DNA of 60,326 nt from Olavius sp. associated proteobacterium Delta 1 (GTDB taxonomy: Bacteria; Desulfobacterota; Desulfobacteria; Desulfobacterales; JAFDCJ01), in the NCBI GenBank assembly GCA_902749685.1, contig CACVKW010000523.1, positions 1 through 60,326 on the forward strand, given 5' to 3'. The notes beneath the pieces were generated by a model. That model saw nothing but the letters and a program-made list of their open reading frames with translations. It was not told the origin of the DNA and searched no databases. Below are positions 1 to 12,981 of the stretch, in pieces (within the stretch, counting starts at the first letter, position 1; each line of letters opens with the position of its first letter). A program made the position numbers and the translations under genes.

Positions 1-18
1 CAAGGAGGATTTTTTTCA

Positions 19-78
19 ATGACTCGTTTTACAACTCATTATATGACTCATTCTAAACTCGTTTTTGGACAAGAGTGA
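19..78 (+). CDS. possible 19-aa small ORF
   Basis: An ATG preceded by a strong Shine-Dalgarno-like aaggagg, about 10 bases upstream, opens a 19-codon frame ending in TGA. Its composition is low-complexity (repeated 'actcatt'), so it may be chance or a leader-like peptide. Nothing identifies a function. The window edge removes its upstream context. Confidence 0.2.
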   Translation: MTRFTTHYMTHSKLVFGQE

Positions 79-231
79 TTTAAGGTATTCTTTCGATTTC
101 AAATTGACGGAGCAAGACGACATCCACAAATATTCATTTTTCAATCTTCAATTCCGGCTTGTCCGGGTTAGGAGTTATTTGAGCACTTTTCGCTCAATTG
201 ACATAACAGTTCACCATTTGGAGGAACAGGT

Positions 232-735
232 ATGAGCAAGTACTACATTTACCAGGACGCCAAGCGCTGCATCGGGTGCTACAGCTGCGAGTCGCACTGC
301 AAGACGAAAAACAATTTGCCGATTGGTCCCCGGTTAACCCAGATCATTGCCGTCGGTCCTAAAAAAGTAAACAATCTTCCGCGCATGGCCTATGTATTTA
401 TGCCCTGCTTCCACTGCCAGGACCCCTGGTGCGTCGCCGCCTGCCCCACGGGCGCCATGCAAAAAAGGCCCAAGGACGGCATTGTATTCGTGGACGACAA
501 ACTGTGCGTGGGCTGCAAAGCCTGCATTACGGCCTGCCCTTGGGGAACCCCTCAATGGAACCCGCAGACCGGCAAGGCAGTCAAATGCGATTTTTGCATG
601 GATCGCGTCGATCAGGGTTTGGAACCGGCCTGTGTAACCAAGTGCATCACCAAATGTCTTCACTTCGGCGAGCCGAGTGCCAAGACTAAGACGACTCGAG
701 AGAGGCATGCCAGATTGGTTGCCGACTTCGACTGA
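232..735 (+). CDS. four-cluster 4Fe-4S polyferredoxin (HycB/AorA-like electron carrier)
   Basis: A 167-aa soluble iron-sulfur protein that should pass electrons between an oxidoreductase and a partner flavoprotein. Four cysteine groups are visible: C13-x2-C-x2-C-x3-C at the N-terminus, CFHCQDPWCVAAC near residue 65, CVGCKACITAC near residue 90, and a later C...CDFC...C...C set, matching the four-cubane HycB/DmsB/AorA layout. The size fits the 18-kDa polyferredoxin of bacterial AOR complexes, but no AOR lies next to it here; one sits 24 kb away, and the upstream neighbour is outside the window. The start is the ATG after ggagg. A GltD-like flavoprotein follows on the same strand about 300 bases downstream and is a plausible partner. 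Family assignment is firm; the specific complex is inference. Confidence 0.85.
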   Translation: MSKYYIYQDAKRCIGCYSCESHCKTKNNLPIGPRLTQIIAVGPKKVNNLPRMAYVFMPCFHCQDPWCVAACPTGAMQKRPKDGIVFVDDKLCVGCKACITACPWGTPQWNPQTGKAVKCDFCMDRVDQGLEPACVTKCITKCLHFGEPSAKTKTTRERHARLVADFD

Positions 736-737
736 TA

Positions 738-848
738 AGCGTCGCCTCTGGCTGCAAGCGTCAAATCTGATCAAGAAAAGATATGCGATTCGCTTTTAAT
801 GCAGTTTCATACGAGCATCGCCTCTGGCCGCGAGCGTCCAGTCTGATC
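738..848. repeat. direct repeat of about 34 bp
   Basis: Two imperfect copies (738-771 and 814-848) share 'cgcctctggc' followed by 'gcaagcgtc/gcgagcgtc' and end in 'tctgatc'. They begin just after the ferredoxin stop codon. No gene is seen in 736-1041. Confidence 0.6.
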
Positions 849-863
849 GTGGAAGAAACTTTG

Positions 864-957
864 AAAAAGCGAATATCGAAGTAAGGTATTCTGTCTTTTT
901 CATTAAAAGGACTGAGCGAAGCGAAACCACACTTCGATATTCTGCGGTTCGCTTTTT
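864..957. repeat. inverted repeat between ferredoxin and flavoprotein genes
   Basis: The left arm (864-882, aaaaagcgaatatcgaagt) pairs with the right arm (931-957) apart from a 7-base bulge, giving a long hairpin that ends in a T-run on the plus strand. It could terminate the ferredoxin transcript or be a dispersed palindromic repeat. Confidence 0.5.
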
Positions 958-1041
958 AAAAATAGTGTAGTTTCGTACGAGTATAAATTTGGTAATTAAA
1001 AAACAGAGGGTTATTCCCAGTATTCACACTAGGTAAAAATA

Positions 1042-3207
1042 ATGTCCGAAAAAACATGTCCGGTCAGTGATCTTATCAGCAGATTAAATTCGGCCATTGA
1101 TCTCGGTCAGCTAACTGATCCCAGAAGCAGACGCAGGGCCGAAGACATCCTGGCTCTCTTACAGGATGTAGCCTGGGGCAGAGGCGCTGCCGAGCATCTG
1201 CCGGCAATCGAATCTCTGGCCTTGAAATTAGAAGAAGAGGGTAAAGTCACGTCTTCAAGAAGCACCGGCAAACAGATTCGCGCGGCCCTGGAAAAGCACC
1301 GGGAAGTATTTACCAGCCATATCGACACCCATAACTGCTCCAGCGGAGACTGTGTCAAACTGGCGCCGGCTCCCTGCCAGATGACCTGCCCCGCCGGGCT
1401 GGATATTCCGACGTATATAACCCTGATCGGCATGGGGCGGGATGCGGAGGCCATCGATGTCATCCGCAGGGACTGTCCCTTCCCCTGGGTTTGCGGTTTG
1501 GTGTGCACCCGGCCCTGCGAATATATGTGCGTCCGCGCGCGTATCGACACCCCGGTTTCGATCAAAGTCCTCAAGGGGTTTGCCGCCGAACGGGCTATGT
1601 CCCAAGGCAGTTATACGAATCCTCAAAAGGAACCGGATAAAAACAAGAAGGTATGTGTCATTGGGGCCGGACCCGGAGGAATGAGTGCGGCTTACTACCT
1701 GGCATTAAAGGGATATGGCGTTCGGATTATCGAGCAGCAGTCCGTCGCCGGCGGTATGCTTCTGCTGGGCATCCCCCGCTATCGGCTACCCCGAGAAGTT
1801 ATCGACCGTGAAGTCGCGATGTTGAAAAATTTAGGGGTTGAATTCCAGTTTAGCACCCGATTCGGTCGGGACGTCACTTTCGAAGAATTACAAAATGAAG
1901 GCTTCGAAGCGTTCTATCTGGCTGTCGGAGCCCACAAATCCTTTAAGCTGGGCGTTGCGGGAGAGTCGGATTTTCCCCAGGTTATCGAAGCGATCGATTT
2001 TTTACGCGATGTGGCGCTGGGAGATCGCCAGGTGCCCGGAAAAAAAGCGGTGATCATCGGTGGCGGCAATGTGGCCATTGATGCTGCCCGAACCTGTTTG
2101 AGACTGGGGTCTGCAATGGTAACCCTGGCTTACCGGCGGACACGCTCGGAGATGCCGGCCGATGCAGAAGAAGTGGAACAGGCCGAAGAAGAGGGAATTC
2201 GATTTGAATTTTTAAACATCCCCGAAGAGATCATCGGCAGCCAGGGCCGCGTTGAAGGTCTGCGATGTCTGCAGGCCAGGCTCGTGACCAAAGAAGGCCA
2301 GGACCGAAAATACCCGGTTCCCATCGAAGACAGTGAGTTCATGATCGATGCTGATGTTATCATTTGTGCCATCGGTCAACAGGTCGATGCCGAATGCCTG
2401 GCAGCGGTCAATGGCCTTGATTGGACCCGCCGCAAGACCATCAACGTCAACATGGTCACCATGGAAACTTCCCTGGCGGGTATTTTTGCAGCCGGTGATG
2501 CGGTCACGGGACCGGCAACAGTTATCGAGGCTATCGGCGGCGGCAAACGCGCAGCGGAGTCAATCGACCGCTACCTCGAAGGCATACCGCAACCCAAAAT
2601 GCCGCCGGTGCCGACGCGCCGGGGTAGAATAGAACACCTGGAAGTGCCGGCCAGCAGCAAAATGACCATTAAGCGACCGGAAATGCCGCTGTTAAATATC
2701 TACCGCCGCCGCACCACCTTTCAGCAGGCCGAACTCGGTTACCCGGAAGAACAAGTCCGCGAGGAGGCTCGCCGCTGTTTGCGCTGTGATATTTGCCTGC
2801 GCTGCGGCAAATGCATCGAGGTCTGCCGCGACAAGATGGGTGTGGACGCCCTGCAAATGGGGTATTTTGACTTTGACCATCCCGTACCGACTGATTTTCG
2901 GTTAACCGAGGAGCGCTGTATCCTGTGCGGCGCCTGCGCCAACAATTGCCCCACCGGCGCCATGCAGATTGAAGACAGGGGTGATGAAAGAATTCTGTCC
3001 CTTTGCGGTACCCTGCTCAACCGAAGGAAATTGGTGTATTGTGAAAATTGTGAGGCCGTACTGGGCCCGGAACGCTACCTGGATTTTGTCCGCAAGAGAA
3101 CCAACAAGGTCGCAAAGCTGGCCGGCGGTCGTCGTCTCTGTGAAGCCTGTGCCCGCCAGTCAACCGCCAAACACAATGTGGAAGATGCACCGGTAACCAA
3201 GGGATAG
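1042..3207 (+). CDS. GltD-like FAD/NAD(P) oxidoreductase with N- and C-terminal Fe-S domains
   Basis: A 721-aa soluble flavoprotein. After about 100 helical residues comes the GltD-type 4Fe-4S domain (cysteines in CKLAPAPCQMTC, CGLVC and CEYMC, roughly residues 105-165). Next are the first FAD-binding fold (VIGAGPGG, near 208), an NAD(P)-binding fold (IIGGGNVAID, near 338) and the closing FAD motif (FAAGDAVTGPATV, near 490). The C-terminus carries two 4Fe-4S ferredoxin motifs (CLRCGKC...C, CILCGACANNC) and a final CxxC...CxxC segment. Such proteins couple NAD(P)H to ferredoxin or to a partner oxidoreductase. The C-terminal CxxC segment resembles the end of the 262-aa Fe-S protein at 4547. Partner and direction of electron flow are not determined by sequence. 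The stop codon sits inside a heptad repeat. Confidence 0.85.
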   Translation: MSEKTCPVSDLISRLNSAIDLGQLTDPRSRRRAEDILALLQDVAWGRGAAEHLPAIESLALKLEEEGKVTSSRSTGKQIRAALEKHREVFTSHIDTHNCSSGDCVKLAPAPCQMTCPAGLDIPTYITLIGMGRDAEAIDVIRRDCPFPWVCGLVCTRPCEYMCVRARIDTPVSIKVLKGFAAERAMSQGSYTNPQKEPDKNKKVCVIGAGPGGMSAAYYLALKGYGVRIIEQQSVAGGMLLLGIPRYRLPREVIDREVAMLKNLGVEFQFSTRFGRDVTFEELQNEGFEAFYLAVGAHKSFKLGVAGESDFPQVIEAIDFLRDVALGDRQVPGKKAVIIGGGNVAIDAARTCLRLGSAMVTLAYRRTRSEMPADAEEVEQAEEEGIRFEFLNIPEEIIGSQGRVEGLRCLQARLVTKEGQDRKYPVPIEDSEFMIDADVIICAIGQQVDAECLAAVNGLDWTRRKTINVNMVTMETSLAGIFAAGDAVTGPATVIEAIGGGKRAAESIDRYLEGIPQPKMPPVPTRRGRIEHLEVPASSKMTIKRPEMPLLNIYRRRTTFQQAELGYPEEQVREEARRCLRCDICLRCGKCIEVCRDKMGVDALQMGYFDFDHPVPTDFRLTEERCILCGACANNCPTGAMQIEDRGDERILSLCGTLLNRRKLVYCENCEAVLGPERYLDFVRKRTNKVAKLAGGRRLCEACARQSTAKHNVEDAPVTKG

Positions 3208-3294
3208 GGCATGGGGCAGAGGGCAGAGGGCCTAGCGCAACAATTGAGTTGAGAACTTAATTTTTTTTTGCAGCATACAACTGACAACTAACAA
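3205..3294. repeat. degenerate heptad repeat at a stop codon
   Basis: Four period-7 units of the ggcagag type run from 3208 directly after the TAG of the upstream gene. They are followed near 3278-3294 by 'acaactg/acaacta' units. This is one of many heptad tracts in the window. Confidence 0.6.
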
Positions 3295-3390
3295 CAGGCA
3301 TTGAGCCTGACCGCTCAAATTGTGCTGAAGTCGCTAAACCTATCTGAATTTTATTTATAAGAAACAAAGCAACAACAGGAGGCTCAACCA

Positions 3391-3603
3391 ATGGTTTTCC
3401 GTCGGGGCCAGAAAGTAGAAGTATTTCAAAAGTCGGCAGATGAGAGCTGGGAAAGCTACATGGACGAATACATCGGATTGCACGGCATCATAACTGATCC
3501 GGATGCCACCATTAACGATCCGGATGCCCTGGTGGAAGTCAGTCTGGAAGGCAAAGGCACACATCGTTTTCCCCAGGATTGCCTGCGGCGACTTGAAGAC
3601 TAA
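3391..3603 (+). CDS. conserved-looking 70-aa small protein, unknown function
   Basis: A 70-aa acidic protein with a good ribosome-binding site (aggagg, 8 bases before ATG). It has no membrane segment and no cysteine cluster; there is one Cys near the end. The N-terminal MVFRRGQKVEVF and the phrase 'DPDALVEVSLEGKGTHRFP' suggest a small beta-barrel-like fold, but I do not recognise the family. It lies between the flavoprotein and a CBS protein on the same strand and may share their regulation. Function unknown. Confidence 0.65.
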   Translation: MVFRRGQKVEVFQKSADESWESYMDEYIGLHGIITDPDATINDPDALVEVSLEGKGTHRFPQDCLRRLED

Positions 3604-3628
3604 TTCCAATTGATATAATCAATTGGAA
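3604..3628 (+). terminator. perfect palindrome downstream of the 70-aa gene
   Basis: Arms ttccaattgat (3604-3614) and atcaattggaa (3618-3628) are perfect complements with a 3-base loop, one base after the stop codon. A short T-rich stretch follows (tatttgttttt). It is a likely intrinsic terminator, though the T-run is not immediate. Confidence 0.5.
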
Positions 3629-3780
3629 GCTATTTGTTTTTGCATGGCAGGAATAAAATCGATTTTTATATTTTGTCAATCCTGGGGTCGGCAGTTGTGC
3701 GCTGCTGAATGTTTGGGCTTCCGTGCTGACCAGCGCTACTTTTCATGACAAACCGCAAATGATGAATTAGGGTCAGTTTC

Positions 3781-4230
3781 ATGAAAGTACAGGACATTTT
3801 GACGGAAAAAAATCGGCCGGTGCATACAATCGCCGGCAATCGAAGTGTTGACGATGCCATTAGCCTGATGACCGGTAAGAAGGCAAGTGCTCTGATCGTA
3901 ATGGAGAATGACCAGCCGGTAGGCATCTTCGCGGAAAGAGACGTTTTCCGGTTTTATCTGAGAGACAAGCGTGCGGCGCTTTCAGAAACAGAATTAAAAG
4001 ACGCCATGACCCATAAGTTGATTGTGGCTGATCCCGAAGATGAACTCAGTCATGTGATTACATTGATGATAAAGGCCGACATCAATCATTTGCCGGTTAT
4101 AGATGAGAAGAAAATAATCGGCATGCTGACATTAAATGATTTGATCGAACACCAGATTGAATCGCTGACCGACGAAATACATCAGTTGAAGAATTATATA
4201 GAAGATCTGCATGAGGCGGGAAGAGACTGA
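3781..4230 (+). CDS. tandem CBS-domain protein
   Basis: A 149-aa soluble protein made of two CBS motifs: residues about 1-60 (VQDILTEKNRPVHTI...DDAISLM) and about 70-130 (MTHKLIVADPEDELSHVITLM...HLPVIDEKKIIGMLTLNDL). It ends in a short charged helix. CBS pairs usually bind adenine nucleotides and regulate a partner; no partner domain is fused here. It lies between two redox genes on the plus strand, so an energy-sensing role is plausible but inferred. Confidence 0.85.
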   Translation: MKVQDILTEKNRPVHTIAGNRSVDDAISLMTGKKASALIVMENDQPVGIFAERDVFRFYLRDKRAALSETELKDAMTHKLIVADPEDELSHVITLMIKADINHLPVIDEKKIIGMLTLNDLIEHQIESLTDEIHQLKNYIEDLHEAGRD

Positions 4231-4546
4231 TGGGTCGCTTCGCTCCCGATGCTGGATGCTGGACATAGGGACAGGCTTTAGGCACAAGGCGCACGGCTCA
4301 CGGCGATTTATTTATGTCAATGGAATGCGGTTGCTGGCAGGGCAATGGTAGAAGGTATAGGGTGCAAGGTATACGGACAAGCGCAGTACACGAGGTGCAC
4401 GGCAAATGACAAGTAGGATCGGTCTCGACTCGGCTGAGCTCATCGCAGGCCGGGCCGACCTTAGACGTAGTTACCCAAAAATAATCATTAACCTAAAAAA
4501 AATAACTCCCATGTGATCTTTGATCAATTGGGATAGGGGACAATAT
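4231..4546. repeat. heptad-repeat-rich intergenic region
   Basis: Two period-7 tracts are visible: about 4256-4302 (units such as ggacata, gggacag, gcgcacg, gctcacg) and about 4349-4402 (aaggtat, agggtgc, aaggtat, acggaca). No gene is seen. The last 60 bases carry the start-proximal region of the next gene. Confidence 0.55.
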
Positions 4547-5308
4547 ATGGTTACAATTACCATAGATGACCGGGATTACCAGGCACAGGAGGGCACAAGC
4601 GTCCTTGAAGCGGCCAGATCCAATGATATACCGCTACCGACTCTATGCTATCACCCGTCGTTAAGGCCCTCGGGGTCGTGCCGCCTGTGCGCCGTTGAGG
4701 TACCGGGACGATCCAGCGGAAGAGCGGTCACGATGCTGGCGTGTGTCCTGAAAGTAAAAAGCGGATTGGTGGTAAAGACACGCGGCGATGCCGTTAACCG
4801 TGCCAGGACCCGGGCTTTCAGAAATCTGCTCCAAATGGCACCCCAGGCGCAAAACATCATCGCGCTGGCCGAATCTTATGATATCGATCCGGGGCCGCCT
4901 TCCGACGGGTGTGTCCGCTGCCGGCTTTGTGTTCGGGTCTGCAAGGAAATTGTCGGTCCCGCAGCACTTAAAATGGAGAAGCGGGACGGGATGAATTATG
5001 TCGTGCCCATTGAGGGTCTGTGCATTGGATGCGGAACCTGTGCCAATATCTGCCCGACCGATGTTATTTTCGTTGAAGATCAAGACAATGTCAGGATCAT
5101 TTCTATCCGCAATGAAGTCATTGGCAGGCATCCGCTGGAAAGATGCGAAGGCTGTGGCAAACAATATGCGACACCGAAATTCTTAAATCATATTCACAAG
5201 AGAACTTCATCCCACACGGAAGTAAAGGCCCACCATAATTATTGCCCGACGTGTGCCAAACTATTTTCGGACCGCATAAAAACATTTGACGACCGAACCC
5301 AGCGATAG
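4547..5308 (+). CDS. 2Fe-2S / 2x4Fe-4S electron-transfer protein (HoxU/NuoG N-terminal-like)
   Basis: A roughly 253-aa soluble Fe-S protein. The N-terminal 2Fe-2S domain has the CYHP...SGSCRLCAVEV...C pattern within residues 30-75. The His/Cys-rich NuoG segment that usually follows has lost its cysteines. Two 4Fe-4S motifs come next (CVRCRLCVRVC and CIGCGTCANIC, about 120-180). The C-terminus has CEGC...CPTC, similar to the end of the 721-aa flavoprotein, suggesting that the two proteins work or dock together. I chose the ATG at 4547, preceded by agggga, rather than an in-frame ATG 27 bases upstream, because the family starts at the beta strand MVTITIDD. It is probably an electron-input or output subunit for the nearby flavoprotein; the exact complex is unknown. 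Confidence 0.8.
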   Translation: MVTITIDDRDYQAQEGTSVLEAARSNDIPLPTLCYHPSLRPSGSCRLCAVEVPGRSSGRAVTMLACVLKVKSGLVVKTRGDAVNRARTRAFRNLLQMAPQAQNIIALAESYDIDPGPPSDGCVRCRLCVRVCKEIVGPAALKMEKRDGMNYVVPIEGLCIGCGTCANICPTDVIFVEDQDNVRIISIRNEVIGRHPLERCEGCGKQYATPKFLNHIHKRTSSHTEVKAHHNYCPTCAKLFSDRIKTFDDRTQR

Positions 5309-5370
5309 CCGCTCAATTAATTAACACAATAGACTTAATTCTACTTTGTCACGATATCAGGAGACATTAA

Positions 5371-5733
5371 TTGGCTAAAGTACTAGTATTAGACGATGTA
5401 TTTGATGCCGTCAATCTCGTAAAAAGAGTTTTGGAAGCGGCCGGCCATGAAGTCTTCGGGTTTACCGACGAAAAAGATGCACTTGGTTTTATTAAAGAAA
5501 ATCAGGTGGATCTGGCCATATTAGATATAAAACTCAAACAAAAAACCGGCGTTGAAGTTCTCGCCGAAATAAAAAACATTGCGCCCGCCACCCGCGCCAT
5601 TATGCTGACCGCATACCCGACAGTCGAAACAACCCAGGAGAGTTTTAAGTTTGGCGCAAGCGAGTATTGCGTAAAGCCGATTGATAATGATGTGTTGGAA
5701 GAGACAGTGGCCAGGGTGTTGCGAAGCGATTAG
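5371..5733 (+). CDS. single-domain response regulator (receiver only)
   Basis: A 120-aa CheY-like receiver. Acidic pocket residues (LDDVFD), the phospho-acceptor D52 in LAILDIKL, the conserved Thr (MLTAYP) and Lys (CVKPID) are all present, with no output domain. The start is TTG at 5371, chosen because caggaga lies 8 bases upstream. It converges on the large hybrid kinase on the other strand and could be one of its phosphotransfer targets, which is inference. Confidence 0.85.
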   Translation: MAKVLVLDDVFDAVNLVKRVLEAAGHEVFGFTDEKDALGFIKENQVDLAILDIKLKQKTGVEVLAEIKNIAPATRAIMLTAYPTVETTQESFKFGASEYCVKPIDNDVLEETVARVLRSD

Positions 5734-5735
5734 AA

Positions 5736-6000
5736 GTGGGGGAGTATTCCACGTAAGACTTCGATATTAGCGGCGGGGATGATCGCCAGCGAAATTGGAT
5801 GCTGTCTGAGACCATTAGGGATCGTTATGGATGAACAGCTTTGCACCACGGTGTTTATTTCACATCCATTCCCGGCATCGTCTACAACAATCTGTTGTTA
5901 TTGTGATTACTGTTCATTCATTACGAACCCTTATGGTCGAGTTCAGCCGGTTTCGCTGGTGATTATCCACGTAGCGGATCGGCATGAAAACTCCCCCCCG
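5736..6000. mobile_element. MITE-like long inverted-repeat element, copy 1
   Basis: A roughly 265-bp element with ends gtgggggagt and actccccccc, and imperfect arms of about 100 bp that pair across its length. A core (atgctgtctgagaccattag and onward, about 45 bases) is identical to copy 2 at 17276-17548. It fills the gap between the response-regulator stop (5733) and the kinase stop (6003) almost exactly. Any frame within it is a by-product. Confidence 0.75.
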
Positions 6001-6795
6001 GCTCAACTTTCCAATTCGTTTATGAATTCCAGTATTCCATCAATCTCAAAATCGTCTGCCAATCGCAATAATTTATCACAGATAGGCGCCAGATCTTCTG
6101 ATTCGGACTTCAGCTCTGCGGCAACCGTGCTGACCTGGCTCACATCCCCCATCTCAACGGCTTCCTTGACGCGATCGACCATATCTTTTATCAGTTCAGG
6201 TGGTACTGTGGTCAGCGATTCGGCCGAAGGCATATGGGGCTTTTCTTCGGCCACCGTTCCCAAAGCTTGAACCGCCTCCAGCGCCTGTTTGATAGCGTTT
6301 TCCAAATCGGTGAATTTTTGATTCAACTGCTGGTCGGTTGACGAGGCCGCCTGATTTCCTTTGACCAGTTTTTCAACTTCCACCGCAGCCGCCTGAAGAT
6401 CCATGGCCGCCAGATTGCCGGCCAGCCCTTTCAAATTATGCACGAGGCTGTGAGCCTGTTGAAAATCCCGTTTATCCAGAGCATTACGGATATCACCGGC
6501 GACTGCGGTATACTTGCGGCCGAAATCCAGCAGCAGTTTGCGGTAAAGCCGTTTGTTGCCCATCAAGCGCGCTAATCCGGCGGCAAGGTCAAATCCCGGC
6601 AGGGATTGGGGCAGTTTATCCGCCGCCGCCTGCGGATGATCCGGCACGGAGGACTCGGGCGTAATATCCAATGACTGTGCAGCATCCCGCCGATCTCCCG
6701 GCGTTATCCATTTTTGCAGGGTCGCAAACAGATGATCCGGCTCAATGGGCTTGGCGACATGCCCATCCATACCGGCTTTCAGACTTTTTTCCTCG

Positions 6796-10413
<3,618 letters not shown>

Positions 10414-10512
10414 AAGTTGCTCTTATATGAAACTACACATAGTTGGAACAGTTAACAGATTGAACGTCGAAGAGAACCTCTGAACCTCTTGTATGAAACT
10501 TCATTGAAATAT

Positions 10513-10567
10513 AGTAGGGTCGGCCTCTGTGCCGACCGTATTCCGGCGGGCACGGGGGCCCGCCCCA
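10513..10567. repeat. GC-rich palindromic intergenic repeat
   Basis: Two adjacent hairpins: ggtcggcctctgtgccgacc and gcgggcacgggggcccgc. They lie between the kinase start and the MscS stop. The sequence type looks like a dispersed extragenic palindrome; no second copy is in this window. Confidence 0.5.
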
Positions 10568-10641
10568 CATTGCCAAAGTTTCTTTTCCGATTTGACCAGC
10601 CGTTTTTTGGCCGGCGGCGGCGCTGAACCCTGAACGACTAC

Positions 10642-12969
10642 CTATTTCAACTTCTTCTGCGTCAGTTGCTCTTCTTCGGCCTGTTGCGCAGCAGCCGCCG
10701 CCGCGGCACCGGCCTCAAGGGCTTTTTTATCCGGCGCACCGTCTGCTTCGCCCGGCGGCAGGTAAACCGTCACGTTGCGATGGGCAAATTCAATGCCGTT
10801 TTCCCTGAAAGCCTCCTGCATCATCCGGAATACCTCGCGTTTGATGACAAACTGCTCGCCCGGGACGGTTTTAAACTTGACCCGCATGACCATGGCCGAG
10901 TCGTCCAACTCTCTGACGCCCTGGGATTTAAGCTTGCCCAGCATGACCGGGCCCATCTCTTCATCCTTCATGATTTTTTTGTTGATCTTTTTGATGATTT
11001 TTCTGACCTTGTCGACGTTCGTGTCGTAACGCACGCGAAAATCAAGTTTGGAAATGATGTAGTCCCGGCTGTTATTGGTCACCGTGCCCATGCTGCCGAA
11101 AGGGATCGTATGGATCGGACCCCGCGGGTTGCGCAGTCTCAACGAGCGCAGGGATATGTGCTCCACCATACCCTTGGTACCGCCGCTTTCTATAAAGTCG
11201 CCGACCCGAAAGGCATCATCGATCAGGAAGAATACCCCGGCAATGATATCTTTTACCAGGGTCTGGGCGCCAAATCCGATGGCCAGGCCGATCACACCGG
11301 CGCCGGCAATCAAGGGACCGATGTTGACCCCCAGTGACGCCAAAATGATCAATGCGACCATGACAAACATGACGGCCAGTACGAACTTGCGCAGCAGCAC
11401 CAGCAAGGTCCCCATGCGCGACCCGCCGGCACCGCCCTCCTCGGCTTCCTCATCATCATCGGGCATTTCTTCTTTTAATTTTTGATCGATTCTGGCCTTG
11501 ATCAGTTGCCAGGTGATAAAACTGAGCAGCAGGATTAAAACGATACTTAAGGCACTGCGCGTAAACATGCGGCCGACCTGGATGTCGATGCCCCACAGGC
11601 GCAGTGAGCCAAAGAAAAGAAAGGCAATCAGAAAAATGCGAAAAAACCGCCGGATCAGCGGAACGTAATGGATTAGATCCATTTTGCCGGCCGCCTGAGC
11701 CTGCTCCTCAATTTTTGTCGGCTTGTCGCCGCTCAGATCAATGGTTTCACGCGATTCGCCCGAAGCGATTTTTAACAAGCGCTGAACCCATTGATCGACT
11801 CCGATGACAATCGGAATTAGAAAAATGCTGAGTATAAGATTCACGACCGCTACATTTTCCTCGTTCAGTGCTTTGGTTACCCAGATTCCGCCGGCTGCCA
11901 GGACATAGAGCATGGCAAAATAATGCCAGTTGCCGGCCAACGCCGCTCGCATCGAGCGGGCGCCCGATCCCGCATCCGCGTCCTCGCTCCAGATTGCCTG
12001 GCCCACCCGCTGGCGGCTTTGCCAGATCATGATCACCAGCACCAGGATAACAGCAGCACCGGCCGAGCTGTAAATCATCAGAAATAACTGTTTGCTCACG
12101 CCCAGTTGTCTGAAAACGGCACTGATTCCGGCAAAGAAACCGGCGATAATTACGATCCGAATAATCCACTTATACAGAAATGACGCATCCCGATCCTTCA
12201 AAGGGAATAATCGCAGGGCGGAAGCTGAAGGGGAAAATATGATTCGGGCACCAAAGGCAAAAACAATGACGTAGTGGCTGACCAGCAAGAAAACGGAGAC
12301 AACCACATAATTCGGATCTCCCGGTTCGTAAAACACGACCAGGGCGATAAAGGTGGCCAGCATGTAAATACAGATCCCAAGCGCCTCCAGCAGCATGCGC
12401 GCCAGAACCCGCCCCAGAAATTGTAATTTTCCCAATCGCACGGCATTGGTCAGGTTTTCCTGCAGATCAAGGGTGGATCGCCGAAACAGCCAGCGCAACG
12501 CCAACCCCAGGGCAATGATCAGCACCAGACCGCCGACGGTCCCAAGCAGATAAGCGGTGCCCTTGCCACCCGACAGCTTGGCCACAACATCGCTCCATTG
12601 GCCGGGGTTCCTGCGCTCGCCACTTAAAATACCACCGATGCGTTTTAAGACGGCCGATGCCTTCTGCGCCGCCCCAAAAAAACCGGTGTCGACGCCTTGC
12701 CACGTGCCCTTTTCCTCTGCCGCTTGGGTCGAACCGGTTTTTGCGGCAGCTTCCTGTTTTAATTTTTGGGCATAGGCCTGCCTGACCTGCTCATCCGTCA
12801 TACCGGCAACATGCGCATCGACTGCCCCGGCAGCCGGTTGCTCCGCCGGGGAGCTGGATTGACCGGACTTTGAATCTTGTGCCAACACCAGGAATGTCGG
12901 CGTAAATAAGTAAATTGCCAGCGTTAGCGAAATGCCAAAAAATAATTGCCTCCCATAGCGCCTCTTCAT
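10642..12969 (-). CDS. MscS-family mechanosensitive channel
   Basis: A 775-aa inner-membrane protein with an N-terminal signal or TM segment (residues 8-30), a periplasmic Gln/Ala-rich region, and about 8 further TM segments between 140 and 590. The MscS core follows: the Gly/Ala-rich pore helix (GAGVIGLAIGFGAQTLVKDI), the beta domain (GDFIESGGTKGMVEHISLRS...IPFGSMGTVTN) and a cytoplasmic alpha/beta domain. The Ala/Gln-rich tail is low complexity. It should release osmolytes under hypo-osmotic shock. It is longer than E. coli MscS and nearer to the YbiO/MscM class. A decayed PP2C-type phosphatase end lies directly upstream. Confidence 0.9.
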   Translation of the reverse strand: MKRRYGRQLFFGISLTLAIYLFTPTFLVLAQDSKSGQSSSPAEQPAAGAVDAHVAGMTDEQVRQAYAQKLKQEAAAKTGSTQAAEEKGTWQGVDTGFFGAAQKASAVLKRIGGILSGERRNPGQWSDVVAKLSGGKGTAYLLGTVGGLVLIIALGLALRWLFRRSTLDLQENLTNAVRLGKLQFLGRVLARMLLEALGICIYMLATFIALVVFYEPGDPNYVVVSVFLLVSHYVIVFAFGARIIFSPSASALRLFPLKDRDASFLYKWIIRIVIIAGFFAGISAVFRQLGVSKQLFLMIYSSAGAAVILVLVIMIWQSRQRVGQAIWSEDADAGSGARSMRAALAGNWHYFAMLYVLAAGGIWVTKALNEENVAVVNLILSIFLIPIVIGVDQWVQRLLKIASGESRETIDLSGDKPTKIEEQAQAAGKMDLIHYVPLIRRFFRIFLIAFLFFGSLRLWGIDIQVGRMFTRSALSIVLILLLSFITWQLIKARIDQKLKEEMPDDDEEAEEGGAGGSRMGTLLVLLRKFVLAVMFVMVALIILASLGVNIGPLIAGAGVIGLAIGFGAQTLVKDIIAGVFFLIDDAFRVGDFIESGGTKGMVEHISLRSLRLRNPRGPIHTIPFGSMGTVTNNSRDYIISKLDFRVRYDTNVDKVRKIIKKINKKIMKDEEMGPVMLGKLKSQGVRELDDSAMVMRVKFKTVPGEQFVIKREVFRMMQEAFRENGIEFAHRNVTVYLPPGEADGAPDKKALEAGAAAAAAAQQAEEEQLTQKKLK

Positions 12970-12981
12970 ATTCTTCTCCTT

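Noticed and set aside
5779..6270. 163-aa plus-strand frame between response regulator and kinase
   Set aside because: Its first half is the MITE-like element and its second half is antisense to the kinase Hpt region.
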